The notes under the pieces: generated by a model
Databases searched by the model: none
Told to the model about the DNA's origin: nothing
The model's input: only the letters and a program-made list of their open reading frames with translations
Part shown: one piece after another, positions 41,738 to 54,903 of the stretch
Position numbering within the stretch: position 1 is the first letter of the stretch
Layout: every line of letters begins with the position of its first letter
Translations under genes and position numbers: made by a program
Assembly (NCBI GenBank): GCA_020543525.1
Contig: JAHYIO010000023.1
Span: 124,001 to 188,000 of the forward strand
Length of the DNA: 64,000 nt
DNA from: Coriolopsis trogii
Lineage: Eukaryota; Basidiomycota; Agaricomycetes; Polyporales; Polyporaceae
Direction: 5' to 3'

Positions 41738-44700
41738 TCACGCGTCATACGCGACCCGCGCGCCGACCCATGCGTACGGGTAGTTGTGTTGATAATAGTT
41801 CCGCACCGTCCTCCTCTCAGCAAGACGCGGGATGGTCGCGTACGACCCTCCGATCTGGGAGCCTCCCGTTTGAGACCTCCTCGTAAATAGAAAAGGGGGA
41901 CACTTACCACGACTTGATGGTGGGTATCGAAGAAGTCGGTAGAGTACCTGCCAAGACATGTTAGCTGAGAAGGAAGGCAGAAACGCGTTGAATGGAACGG
42001 GACTTACCCAGGGTATAATCTTGATGGCACAAATCCATCGTGCTTCTCAAACACGGTCGACGTCCACTCCCAAACCCCACCGTTGTGGCCCTTCCCACCC
42101 TCCTTCAGGCCACCAGTCGTTGGCCTATGTCAGACGTTAGCAATTGTTCGCGCATTCTCTGTGTCGAAGAATGAACGTACGGTGTTGGGTGCCAGTTTCG
42201 GAATCCAATGTTCGCACCGCCCTCGTATCCGCACTCGAACTTGTCCAAGAACAGACGGAGCTCCGGCTCAGTCGGGATACGACCGCCCTTAACGCTAGCG
42301 TACGTCGAGAGGTTGTCATACGATGTAACAACAGGCCAGTTCTTCGCGATCTTCAAGGGGATCGGACCATACAAGGTGCGCACCTGTAATGGAACGTGGA
42401 TCAATTACTTATCATCATGCGGTCCAGCTTATAGGGGCTTACGAAGATATCTCCGTTGATCTCAACCCAGCTCTTGGGGAACTGAACTTTGCCTTTGCCC
42501 CGACCCTCGTAGAACTCGTAGAATTGGCCATTTGTGACCGGCCGCCACTCGATCTTGAACTTCTCGACATGCACGGTTCGCTCGGGATGCTCGTTGTCCC
42601 AGCCAAACGAGTGCCGAAGAACATCGGTCGATTCGTCGTCAGCTTCGTCATCGTCGTGTCCGAGAGTGACGTCAGCGGGCCCGAGGGTGACAGTCTCAGT
42701 TGCGGGCCGCGGTTCCTTGTCCCAGGACTCCGAGAGCACCTCCCATGGCGGCGGAACGAACCCGCTGGGAGGTACCGTGCCCGTGCCGGCACGCTGCAGG
42801 AGCATGTATAGCAAAGTCTACGAAGGATTGCAGCCTCAGTATAATCCGACGATACGTTGCTTGCTCCTACCTCTGCGTGGAACGCTTCATGCTCATGGGT
42901 CATGAACAAGACCCTAGCGACCTTGCGAGTGAGCGTGATCTTCCCTGACTCAAGGTCTCGATAGAGGTTCAGCACGCGCTCGCGCACCCTGGACTGGAAT
43001 TGCAGAATGCTTGGAAGCGACGGCCAGTCTTCATCCTTTTGCGGTACCTCGGAATGCGGCTGACGCACGTCCATGTGAGCGCATTGTAAGCATATCTAAG
43101 TGAACAACCTTACGTGACATTGGGTGGGATCGTCGACGATGGGATCTATACCACGCTGCGAAAGCAATCAGCACACATTATCTCCTGTCGAACGTAGGAT
43201 CCTACTTCAAAGATGTACTATATCGAAATGGTCAACTCGGGCACTAGAGAGCAAGTATAACAGAACCGCGTACCTTGAACTCGACGGGCTCAGTGTCCGG
43301 TTCTTGTAGCAATCTCGACAGATGAATCGACAAGAACGTAGGGATATGGCCACAGTAGAACAAGCAGATGTGGCGCAGGTCGATGGGCTTTTCGAACAAC
43401 ATGGACGGAGGTATCATCTGCCGCGTTACGAAGTCCCAAGCGGCCCACATGTTCTGCCATTCCTCCACAGTGGGAAGCGAAAACGGCGAACGCGCGACAG
43501 CGCCGTCAGACGCAACGGGGGACTTGAGTAGTGGGAACATGAATTTCGGACGCTCGAGGAGCCAGAGGGCGTATCCTGTGGACTCATCCGTCCATCGGTG
43601 AATGGGACGGAGGTTTGCCTCCGTGAACAGGGTGTAAGCGTCGGTTTCGGAAAACTCAAATATTGTGTAAGCAGAGAACGCGCATACGAGACTAGGATGA
43701 GCGGTACCTTGTTCGAGACTTCCACACGGACGAGTTCATCTTTGATGAAGGGGAAGCTCGCCTTGGTGACGGGGTCGACGACGATCTGGTCGCATGTCGA
43801 CTTATAGTATGCCTCGTGACGGCCTAGACATTTCATGTATATATCAGCACGCGCTCGGGACCAGACGGTAATTCCAAAAATACGTACGGAGCTCTTTGTT
43901 GTAACGGCCGACATATTCCCACTTGGTTTGGTCGAAGAGCTGTTCGTTGCCGAGAGCACGGCCGGCGCAAGTCAAGCCGTTCATGATGAAGTTCTTGGTG
44001 ATACCCTTGGGGTCGTTGTATGCTAACTCAATCTGCTCAGCGTTGTTTCCGTGGTCCATACCCAACAGGATAGTGTCGCCCGAGCCGGGACGGAGCGGAA
44101 GCGACTTCAGGAAAGCCGCGTCTTCACCGCGCGTGAAGTTGCCAAGTGAAGAGCCAAGGAAGAGGATGTGAAGCGGGTGCTCAGAGCCAGGGGTAGACGG
44201 AGGCGTAGCATCCGTTCCCTCACTCCGCTCGGCGTGGCTTCGCTCAGACGAGTCCGAGCTCGGCGACGCGTCCCTAGAGATGCGTTCCACCGGGTACTTG
44301 GCGGCGAACGATGTGTCGATCCTCTCGAGCGAGTTGTGGTCTACGAGGCCACCCTCGCGGATGAACTTTAAGCCATCGTCGTAAGTACCGCACAATCCAC
44401 TGGTAGACACCTTGCCCTTGAGGTCGGCACCAACGTCAGAATTGTTGAGCTCCATAAGTGTGCGTTCAAGTTCGCGATACTCGAGATCGAGGGCGTAGTA
44501 GCTGATGGGGGGTACGGGAGGGAGGTTGGGAACCTGATGTGACAGTGCGCGGAGGATGAGGGACGTCTTCCTTAGAGCACTGAGGATGACGGTCAGATGG
44601 CTGGTCTAATATATACCGAGAGAACGCAACAAGTGAGAAAGATAAGATATGACATTTCCAAATCCACGTGATAAAGGAAGGCGCAAGTACATTGCTTCGC

Positions 44701-45201
44701 GGATGGTGTCCCAAAGTCCAGGGACTCGGAGGAAATAGATGATTAACGAGATCCAGCATACAAGATAAGCTCCGCTCGAGAAGCCGATCAGGGCAACTAA
44801 CGAGCGGGTACGAAGCGAAGACCATGGGTGCAGCGTGCAAGATTAAACAGACAACGACAACAATGGACTCACCCGGCACCGAGTTCCACGACCACTTCGT
44901 TCAAAGGGCCGCCGGCACGCGAACCAGAGTGCATCACCCCAACGATCTCGTCGGCCTTGTGCTTGAGAATACGCTCTTCGGCGGGGAATAGGTAATATTC
45001 AGGTGCATCGGTGGTGATCCTGTCGTAGAGTCGGAGACCATGCTCATCATAGAGAAGTAGTGTGGGCAGGGCCTTCTGACCCTGAGGTTGGGAAAGTCCG
45101 GCGACGATCTCATCACGGATAGATGACACTGAAATGTCGGTGCCAGCGCTGCGGGGGCGGATGTCGAGAATGTGGGGTGCGCGAGGATTGTGCGCGGCCA
45201 T
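41738..45201 (-). CDS. egt1: Ergothioneine biosynthesis protein Egt1 (methyltransferase-sulfoxide synthase fusion)
   Basis: Twelve exons give 870 residues: 45201-44873, 44579-43888, 43823-43708, 43654-43274, 43217-43206 (12 nt), 43155-43114, 43059-42871, 42817-42443, 42383-42181, 42124-42008, 41947-41908 and 41854-41738. The N-terminal EgtD-like domain trimethylates histidine with SAM (TLLLYDEHGLRLYDRIT, VVVELGAGALRKTSLIL, ILFLGSSLGNF). A DinB-like domain follows (CGHIPTFLSIHLSRLL, then HEHEAFHAE with the HxxxHxE iron ligands). An FGE-sulfatase-like domain ends the protein (NGGVWEWTSTVFEKHDGF, VVIGGSYATIPRL, NYPYAWVGARV). Together they turn histidine into hercynylcysteine sulfoxide, precursor of the antioxidant ergothioneine. 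The methyltransferase domain has a Ser-rich insert of about 40 residues before ILFLGSS. Intron 1 is long (293 bp). Confidence 0.95.
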
Positions 45202-47941
45202 GGCGATGCGGAGTCGGTGAGCAAGTAGCAACAGAATTGGGCGAAGACATTATGGAGGGCGGTGAATATATAACGGGCGAGCCAAGGCGAGCGGTAGAGA
45301 TTGAAACGGGTAAATGCCTCTCCTGCGTCACTGCACAGGCCAAGCGCCCATAGCGTCAGCTTACATCAGCGGGGCCTTCGTTCCTGCTCACCATTTCAGG
45401 ACTCAGCGCGCCGGATCTCATTGTCATCCTGCGGTGATCCACGTCTCACATCATCACTTGACTCTCTTCTACGCAAGGCCGCGCCCCTACAGTGGCTAAA
45501 GTCCTGTCTCAAGTAACCCAAGGTCTGCGATTCCGGGCTGCTGAGTGAAATTGCAATTCTACATTGCGGGCCGGCGGTGAAGCTCGTGAGGTTTGCGGAG
45601 ATCGGAGAAGCCTCTAGACCAGTGCTTTCGGAAGAACACTCCCAATATGACGATGGGGGTAAATACCGATAATACCTTCTCCTCTTTCTGATATGTGAAG
45701 GTCTGCCGAAACCCTGCTTGCGTCGCCGCACAGTCAGAATTTGCCAATGATGGGATGTCGATTGAGCGGTACCAACAGATCGGAGTACGCGCAGGCACGC
45801 ACGTGTGGAACCCCGGGAGGTCATACGGTGACCTAGAGAACGTGCTTCCTAATCCTGAGGGCAGAGGCAGAGCAATCATGAGTACCTCGTCTGTGAGAGC
45901 CATTACTTACGGCTTACACACCTGATGAGTCCATGAGAACCGACAAGGCAACTGTATGGTCGATGCTCAACAAAAACACCGTCCTCTCGGCTTGAGCATG
46001 TAAGGAGGGAAGCCATGATTACAACGTTGTTAGGGGATTTCTTGGAAGATCACTGACGAGAGAAGAGCCCCGAAGCCGACGACACGCCTCTTGTGCATGC
46101 GACTGAGCGCACAGGACTCACCGACGTTGTCAAATTGCTTATACATGACCTCGCGGCCAGTCGTCCGTAATCCCCGTAACACCCACAGCCAGAGTTTCGC
46201 AGATACATCCGAACAGATGCCACTCACAAGGTATGTCATCAAACTTCTCTTATCTCACCTCAACAAGACGCGTACGGAGGTAACTGCAACATCCATGTGC
46301 TCTGAGCGCTGTGGGAGGAAGGTTCGTAAGACCATAAGCGTTGCTGACAAAACTGAAGGAGTGCTTACATTCCATCCACTCTGGGCGAATCGATGCACCG
46401 ATTATGACTCGATCAATAGGTCCATTCATCAAGGCCGAGGGAGATGACAGATACGGAAGGGACTAGTCTGGCAGATATTATTGCGGTTAATATGTCTCAG
46501 GGAAATGGGGGTAAGCCGATGACAGCTATGGCACAAGTAGTGGGCATATTATAAACACGTATGAAGCGCTGGCGCGACTACTAGACGTACCAGCTGAAGC
46601 GGGTATGGCGACATCGAGACGACATCCCACGCAAGCCTCCCAAGCACTCACGATTTACGGGAACCGAATAAACGTCTAACACTGGACGTGCGCCTGTACG
46701 CCCGAGTGCACGTATATACAGTATATCGCCAGGTTATATAGTCATGAAGGAGGGCACCAAGTTCATATCTCGTAGCCTGTCGAATAGGTCTGCAAAACGT
46801 GGAGGCTACCTGGTAGGACACTGCACTCAGATAGACGGATGTGTGCGGTATACCAGGACCACCCGAGAATCATTAATCAGCACGGCAGGGGTGCGAGGAG
46901 GGTAAACGTAGCTCGCTGCAAGAAGGGTTGGCCACGGAGAGCAGTAATCGCGTTGATTGCTAGCAGATACTAGAGTGCAGGAAGTAGGAGGCAACCGTTA
47001 ACTGTCGTGACGAAGCAGGTTAACAATATTAATGGTTCCGAATCAACTGTTCAACACACTTTGGCGTTTGGTCGGGCCGGTTCACCCGACTTCGAGCATT
47101 TGGTCCTGTTTGGTCGCACCCCGCAAACTCGCCTGAGTGCGACTCAAGTATACTTTCGCATGTGCACGATTCTATTAGTTAGTCGGCTCGAACCCGCTCG
47201 ATGCTCTAGTTTGCTCATGGAACACTTGGCGTCTGCTGAATTCTTCTCGCAGATACAGCGACTTTGTTCTTTCATATCCAAATTTACACGCAGGAGCCCT
47301 TGAACTTTGAATTTGAACCGATGGAGTTCTCCAGCGACGGTCAGAAGTCGGACCTTGGGTGCGGCCAAGCAGCACGGAGCTCGGTGCAGGTGCGCACAAT
47401 CATGCTTGAGGTGGAGGAGTATCCGGTTGTCGTCCTTGGCTCCATGGTCAGTTGTAACGTTGCGTGCCTGCCCGTGGAACCAGCTAGCGAGCGAGTGGAC
47501 GTCGAGTTAGATAGTGATTCATAATGGAACGAGCTTCGCTCTCCTTGCACGGCCAGGTACTGATGTGTCGTAGATGGGGACGAAGGGCGCTCGCTCGAGA
47601 GGATATATACCGACGTACGATGGGGAGCGCTCGCGGGATATCCTGTACAACGCTCATGAAGTATCTGCACAGTTAGACAGTGAGTGGCAAGTCGGAGAGC
47701 TGACCTGTAACCTTTCATACTGACTTGCTTTGTATTCCAGTCTTGTTCCCTTGACCCCCCTGTCGACCAGTGGGTCATCATAGGGACACTCTTCATGACT
47801 CACTGGACGTGGTAGTATGTAGGATTCATGAAGGATACGTTCGGCGCATCTAAGCTACCAATACAGCCAAGAAATAGATGCAGTGATATACAGGAACGAC
47901 CATCCAGCAGACTCATTGCCCCATTCTAGTACAACCATGAG
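45202..47941. other. 2.7-kb gene-poor region
   Basis: The Egt1 promoter lies next to 45202. Beyond that only short open frames are seen in all six frames, without motifs. It is the longest stretch without a supported gene in the window. Non-coding RNA or decayed elements cannot be judged by eye. Confidence 0.45.
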
Positions 47942-50844
47942 TCATACCAACCGGGAAGCATCCACGTCGGCGGCAGCCCGCCATGACCCGTCAGAGCGAC
48001 TCAGAAAGGGTGATGACTCGCTGTCCGACAATGCTGCCTCGCGATCAGACCTGGCACTACCGGTGGGTGAGAGCAAGCCGGAGTCGAAGCGGAAATGAGA
48101 TGAGAAGGCGGTCTCGACGTCTGTCAGGAACGATTCGTCCGTCCCAGCCACTATGGGCTCGGGCGATATCAATGCGCAGGACGACGGTGTTGGGTCTGAG
48201 ACAAATGCAAGGGCAGGGGCAGGGGCAGGCATAGGGAAGCGGAAGGGCGTAAGCCGCCCGTCAGACGAGGAGCTTTGGGCTTGTGCGAGGCGGAGGCGCA
48301 TGCGCGCGCGCGCTGTCGGCGGCTGGCTCAGCTTCTCTACGGAGGCTGTATCGGTACGCTGGGCGTCCTGTGCGTATGAGTGCTCATTTGAGTCTCCTTC
48401 CGTTGCCGTCGTCACAAGTAGGTCCGCTTCCGAGGCGGGAGGAGGGGTTGCCGTGGGCGTCCTTGGCTTTGACTGAGTCGGGTCCGCATCGGATTGTTTC
48501 GTGTCGCTTGACTTTGAATGCTCTGATGAGATACGGGGAGCTAGGGTAGCTGAGGAGGCTTGTGCTAAATATCACAGAAATCAGCTACAGTGTGTAACAC
48601 CCGTGTTCAAGCACTCACATCCATATTCAGGTTTCGCATGACGAGGCGACTCGAGTGTCGCGGTACCCGGGGGAGATGCTGCCGTTTGGACGAAGCCAGG
48701 AGTGAATAGGGGATGACTGGTCTCAGCGTTTGAACCTGGTAGTCAACATGTTACGCGGTGAGCCATCAACGACTAGCTGGACAGGATCAAATCACATACC
48801 ACTTGGTCTCCGACGCTTGTTGTTCTGCCACGGCAGCAGCCAGAACAACCGAGCGAGAACGTCCAACTCGTCATGTAACTTGCGTACCAATGTCATCGGT
48901 TCCCGGCCGCCCAAGCCCGACCCAGAAAACTTGGTAAGGTGGCGTTTGAAGTACGTCTGGAATGCGTTGCCCGTCGCCGCCTCCTGGATGGTGGCCAGCA
49001 CGTCCTGGTAACTCTCTACGATGTCCGGTGGAATCAGCGGGCTGCACTTCGCATCCGTCTTGAGTTTGACCATCTGCGAGATGTGCTCAGATCTGCGGAG
49101 AGCCCACAGGACCGTGCTCAGGTTGGACGCGTCCTCCGTCCAAGCAACATGCATGAGGAGCGTCTGCAGGGTGTCTAACATCGTGTCGATCTGGAGCTGA
49201 ACTCGCTCCTGCTCGTGCGGGGACCCAACAACAAGGTGGGCGAAGTAGCCGATCAGCCTGGGGAGCACTTGGAGGTACGAGTAAACGAGGGGCAAGCCGC
49301 GGGGGTCTCGGCTACGGATCAGGCGGGCGACTTCTCGTCCCGTGCTAGGGTTTGGAAGGACAGACACGACTGGGAGAAAAGTCAACCACCTGATTGTGTA
49401 TGAGTCTCGTAGACCAGGATTCAACAACTTACTGTACTCGACCAACTCGGGTTTGATGCGGATACCTGCGTCAAGAGCTGAACATGCTAGAGTTTGTGAC
49501 AGCCTGTAGAAGGCATAGCTTCGCTCCACGCCTCGTGAAACGAGGGTGGCCATCGTCCGTACAAAGAGTTCCCCCGTTTCCGAGTTCGCTTCCATGCGAG
49601 GCCAGCGAGCCTCTCCCAAGAGCTTCCGCACCATCTCCCTGTGTGGTTCGGGGTTCTTCGCGGCCAGTGTCATGTAATGCAGGATGCATGGTACCACGGG
49701 TTCCCGTCTGTTGGACGTACGGAGGATATCCTCCAGGAAAAGTGTCAGGCGCTCCGAAGGGAGGTCCCACATACAAGTTACGACGGTGTCGTTCAAAGTC
49801 GCCTCATCGAGTGTGATTCCGTACGTCTTCGCGGCCAGGCCCCGATCGAGGTCCACGAGTTTCTCGCGTACCTCGGTTTTCTCACGAGAATGCCAGTTGC
49901 GAAAGTAGCTCTTCTTGTCCTTGTTCAACAGACGACGAACGCCTTGGACTACAAGGAAGAATCCTAGGGCTTGCGGAGCCTGGTAGAAGCAGTCGGGATA
50001 GAACGTGGGAAGGAGGGTCGTGGAGAGCATGAAAGCCAGAACGATCGCGACACAAAAGGACGCGACGCCAGCAACGACAGGGTGGAGCGTCCACATCAGT
50101 ATGGTGAGCCCCGCCAGAAAGAGAGCGAGCGCAATTTGAAGGAGGATAGGAAGGAAGGCTATGATACTACCTACGTGCCACTTCAATAGCGACTCATAGC
50201 GGTACTGGCGGAGCCGTGCGACCTCGTGAGAGTTGCCAGACAAGCCAAGGTTGTACTGCTGCAACCATTGCTTGACCACGATGGCAACGGATGCCGCAGA
50301 AACCGTGCACACCAAGGAAGAGAACCAAAGCGTGTTGATCCAGACGGCTGCTTTGGGCACCACGTTCTGGTCCGGCTGGAACTTGGGTATCGTTAAGTTG
50401 GTAGACGTTCCTGGGTTGACCATCGACATAGTGAGGCCGCTCAATTGAGCAGATATCTGGACAAGGGCCTGCGCCGTCGTATCCGAGTTATCCTGCTGTA
50501 GCATGGCGTACGACTGGACGTTGAAGGAGGTAACAACTGCAGAGAAGAGACCGGCCTACGGAAACGTGAATGGAATGGCACGTGTACAACTAGAAAGCAC
50601 GCTTACGAATACGAGAAACATGTCGATCTCCTCCTTCCATCTTGCCACCATCTGGTCGCAATGGTCTTGAACAGTGTGCGCGCATTTCGCCCATGCCTGC
50701 GTGATCTCTTGCTGGGTGTACGGGCACGATATAGGAATCTGAGCTGGAGCGGCCCTGGTCAAGTTTTCTGTCTGGCCAATTCAAATGCAAAGGTCAGCAG
50801 AAAGGTGACATATTCATGCCGAAGGTAGTCACCTGCAACGGCAT
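47942..50844 (-). CDS. DUF6535-type multi-pass membrane protein
   Basis: Five exons, 50844-50833, 50771-50607, 50555-48800, 48735-48619 and 48564-47942, give 890 residues. The N-terminal 170 or so residues carry the DUF6535 pattern found in Agaricomycetes: WKEEIDMFLVFAGLFSAVVT, then a helix near 130-153 (WINTLWFSSLVCTVSAASVA), the basic link KQWLQQYN, and helices at about 188-215 and 218-240. After the membrane part comes a 400-residue helical soluble region (LVDLDRGLAAKTYGITLDEA, VVTCMWDLPSERLTLFLEDI), then a disordered Ser/Pro tail of some 250 residues. The first exon of four codons (MPLQ) is the least certain part. These genes are numerous in mushrooms and of unknown role. Confidence 0.82.
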
Positions 50845-51163
50845 CTGGTGTATTTGTTATGGATGGTCGCCAACGTGTGGAGCCCGGCTTGTGCAAGAGG
50901 TAGTACTGGACGTCTGTACCGACCGAAATCAAATCCGCTGGGAATCAAGTACCTGACCACTGCTACATAGTCGCCCAGATAACTCCCACATCTTATATCT
51001 GACGCAGCGTCAAAGACGTTGCTGCGGTACGAGTAAGCTGTCAGAGCTGACATGACCGGTGTCTTCGAGCGATTTAGAGTTTATATGCTCATACTCATGC
51101 TATTCAGGGAATAGGCATTCACATGTCTAACAGATACGCACGATACCTGGATGGAGTCTATCT
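50845..51163. other. Short intergenic region
   Basis: 319 bp between the AMP deaminase stop and the DUF6535 start, same strand. Must hold a 3' end and a promoter. No distinct elements recognised. Confidence 0.5.
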
Positions 51164-54100
51164 CTAAGCACGACGCTCCGGGAAGACATAAGCCTGCGAG
51201 TCGACGCTGTGCTTAGTCCTGATCATGTAGAGCTCTTCCAGGAGGGTCTGTCGCCGGTATTCGAGTCTCAAGTTGGGTACATTGGTCTGTGTGGGAAGGA
51301 ACAGTCAAGATGTGGGCACGATGAGCGAAAGCCGTATACAGACCTTGTGGATATCATTCCCCGCAGAGCCCGGGAGATACCAAGTTTGTCCAAGCCAGTG
51401 CCTTTTGATTTCCATCTCGAAGCCACTCTGAATGACAGAGTTCCGAGCAAGTTCGGCGAGAGAGCTCTGAGGGAATTTGTATATCTAGGAAAGGCAGGGG
51501 CGGTGAGTACTATGGAACGGGGCGATGCGACCTGATATCACGCACATGCGCAGCGACGCTGTATTCCTCCAGCAGTGGTTCCTATTTCCAACGGAAGCTC
51601 TTGAGCCAGACGAGCGGCAAGCTAGAAAGCTGTGCGTACCTTCGTGAAATGGAACTGCAATGGGTCATCTGTACTGAGACTGACGTTCAAGCCAACCTTG
51701 AAAAAGTCGGGTAGCGGATTTCTCTCGTACGTGAGGAAGAGCGCATTATTACTGAGAGGGCTCATCGCCAACCCAATCTGCTTCAAGTAGAACAGATACT
51801 GCAAGGCAGGCACTTTGCGCAGCAGGATACCATGGGAGATGGAATGCGCTGTCAGGAACGCTGAGGCGAGATGGTCCGGGTCGCCCGCTTCGCCACAATG
51901 CGGCCGGAGAACGAAAGTGCCTGTGCGGGGTTAGAATTCCCGTGGTGGCCAGATTAGGATAACTTACTAAATCCGCGGGCCCTCCTCCATTGGTTGAGGC
52001 TCACGATGTTCGCATACATATAGTACACCCTGTCAAAGGAATGCTGAGCATACGGACGTCGTCGACCTGCGCAGCCACGCGTACCAGTACGAGTACGGAG
52101 GCGATTCTTTCGCGTCCCAGAGACGTGGATAGGGGAACTTCTTGTGGAACCGGCGTTCCGTCTTCGACTCATCGTCAACGGTATCGAAACCGATGACGCG
52201 CTGGAGAAAGACATGCAGTTCGGGGTGTGATGAAGGATCCTTCGTTACCTCGAAGAGCGGCTCGAAGACGTCTGTGGAGGGGTGCAGTTAAGTTGAGCCG
52301 ATACCGGACATCGACGTCATTCGAACTAACTTCGCACAATATCCTCGAACGTGTTGATGGACCCGTTCTGCTTGTAGACGTCATAGAGACGTGGTACCTG
52401 GATGAGCCAGCGGACGTTGTGGGAATACAGTTTGTTATCCACGATCCACTTTGCGAGTTTGTCCCATTCGTCGCGCCGTCTGCCGTAGATGCTGATGCGC
52501 CATTCACAGTTCTGTGTCATCATGAATAATTGATGACATCGACTGTAGTACGAGCGCGTACCTGGTACTTGCTCTGCTCGAGATCGGTCATAACCTCTAC
52601 CGAACGACTCATCAATTGTTAGGGAAGGGCAATCGTCGAACGATACGTACCCTTGGTCAGCTCGGCGAGGTATCGGCCGTTTATGTAGTTGTCTGTTTTG
52701 AGGAAGATCTCGCGCAGCCTTGATTCCCCAATCGGGTTATACTTCAGATTGAACTTATCGAATCGGTGGAACGAATCCTGATGGGCATGCATATCAAGGG
52801 TGTCGATGGAAAGGTCATAAGCAGTAAGGTTTAGAGATTGGAACACTTCCTCAAGAGTGAGTTCTTTCCCATCACGGAATATCACAACGTCCTGTTAAAC
52901 CGTAAGAAGACGCAGCAACGAGTCTTCGTGGATTCACACTTACGTGGGGGCTGCGCTTCATTTTGGACTTGATAAATCGAAGCAAGTGCTTCTGATTCAT
53001 GCTGCTCGAGTGGTGTACGTGCGTGTCGACTTTGCGGGTGTTGTAAAAGTCACTGTATGCGTGTTAAGGCTCGCATAGCCAATGGAAACCGGAATGAAGG
53101 AGTACCGATGGGGCACTTGCTTCATCTCCGCGAGCTCTTGTTGTTCGTTGAGGAGCGAATACATCGTGAACTTGCTGGCTAGATAGTTGAGCCGTCGGAA
53201 TGCAAAGCTTTTCGTCGGGCCATCACATATCACAGCGAGCACCTTTTCGAGATCGACGAAGTACTCGCGGATACTGGGTACGTCGAAGACCGGAGTTCGT
53301 GCTTTCCCCGCTACAGTGAGTGGTCAATGCAGACCTGCCTAGCTGGAGTTCAATCGACCGACCTTCTGGGCTCTCATACACCTGGAAAACACCCTTCTCG
53401 TCGATGGCGAAGTGCCAATCATGAGCGCCAGGTATCTCGCATGCCTCGAAATCGAACTCCTCATCATCTGAATCGTTGATCGAATTGCTGGGCACCACCG
53501 TCTCCTTGCCTTTCCAGTGCCAGTGAGGAGGAGGGGGTCGGGGATATATGCGCCATTTCTTGAACGGGCTCTTGGGTGGGCTTCGAGCCGCGTAGTCTGC
53601 ATCCGGCCGCACTCCAGAGACTCCCGCTATATCGTCATCGAGCCCTGTGAATACGCCGTCGTGGTCGCGTGGGCTAAAACCAAGCTTCTGCCCCGAACGG
53701 GACATGTACTTTTCGCGGAGATCGAGACAGTCTCCCAGTGCCTCGAAGATAGGGACAAATTCTGAGGGAATCGGAGGTTCTGGATTGTGGACAACATACA
53801 GCAATACGTCTCAGCAAGTGGGTATACAGCGAAGGCGCGTCAATGAGGCACTGCAACGTTGAGACCCGAGCAATGGATGCACACAGCACTCTGCCCTCAC
53901 GAAGGGGCCGCAACATCAGCAGGATTCTTGGTGCATCTATCGCACAGGTCTCCGAATAGCGTGCTTGACCTCCTCTTCATCAACGAGCGATGAAAAACAT
54001 ACCAGGTAGTCTACCCTTCCCCTTCGCATCCGGAGGACTTGCCGGGACCAAGGCTTCCGGCAAGCGCCCATCCCAGCTGCTGGCTTTGGCAGTAGCAGGC

Positions 54101-54515
54101 TCGGGTATCGCAGGTAGCTTGGGGCTCGTGAACGGGCCCTCCATGTGGACGGCACTAGCTAGGAGGTTGGGCGAGCTGAGAAGGGAGACGGGACGGGATG
54201 CACTTTGTGCGTCAGAGCCGCGCCTGTGCGCGAGCATCTTTTCTTCAATCTGTGTGCAAGCAAGCATGTGCGGCCGAACGTGCATGCATGCGAGTTGGTG
54301 GACATCCATGCGCGATACATGAGGCGACGTACGTGATGAAGGTTCTTTTCCTCGGTGTAGTCGAAGAATCCGCTCTTTGCATCGAGCATATGCACGGGAG
54401 GCGACCGCGACTCATCGCGAGAGTCGGGCCAGGATCGGTGAGTGCTTCCGTCTGGAGGAGAGTCAAGACCATTTAGATGGAGGGCCGCGATGTTCGGTAG
54501 ATGCTGCGACGACAT
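51164..54515 (-). CDS. AMP deaminase
   Basis: Fifteen exons were traced, giving about 837 residues. The enzyme hydrolyses AMP to IMP and ammonia in the purine nucleotide cycle, with a catalytic zinc. Visible are [10 protein letters not shown] (first zinc pair, near 53050), [71 protein letters not shown] with the catalytic Glu, [14 protein letters not shown] and [20 protein letters not shown] with the zinc-binding Asp. The C-terminal exons give [20 protein letters not shown] and [17 protein letters not shown], ending FPERRA. The N-terminal 170 residues are disordered, as in other fungal forms. Exon 3 (53936-53901) is the least secure join; an alternative skips it. Confidence 0.93.
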
Positions 54516-54903
54516 GACAAGCAACCCAGGGGACAGTTGAAGCAAGCAGGCGGGTTAGACGTAGAAGATAGGAATATTTACAAGAGCACGCCTCGATGTT
54601 GCCGGCGGGTAGACAAAAACTTGAGGCGCTGTGCGTCATGACTCGAGGCGCCCAAATCGCGTTGCACTCAGCCGGTGCGCACACATTGACAAGAATGGAA
54701 ACTCGTTAAGTTCAGTCTTCCGATATTTCTGCGTCTTCTCTGCGCGCGTCCGTGCCAAATGAAAGAACGTGCACCACACCCATCGTACAGTATGGCTACA
54801 GTATGACATACCACAAGCGTCACAGCACACACATGAACACCCCAACCGCCGACGATACGCCGCTCGACAAATCGCACAGGGCTAGGCTCCATCACACACG
54901 CCT
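54516..54903. other. Short intergenic region
   Basis: About 390 bp between the eIF3i stop and the AMP deaminase start, same strand. No gene or clear element seen. Confidence 0.5.

Noticed and set aside
49390..49432. Possible extra intron in the DUF6535 gene (GTAAGT...CAG)
   Set aside because: Splicing it out leads directly to a stop codon, while the unspliced frame stays open for another 200 residues.
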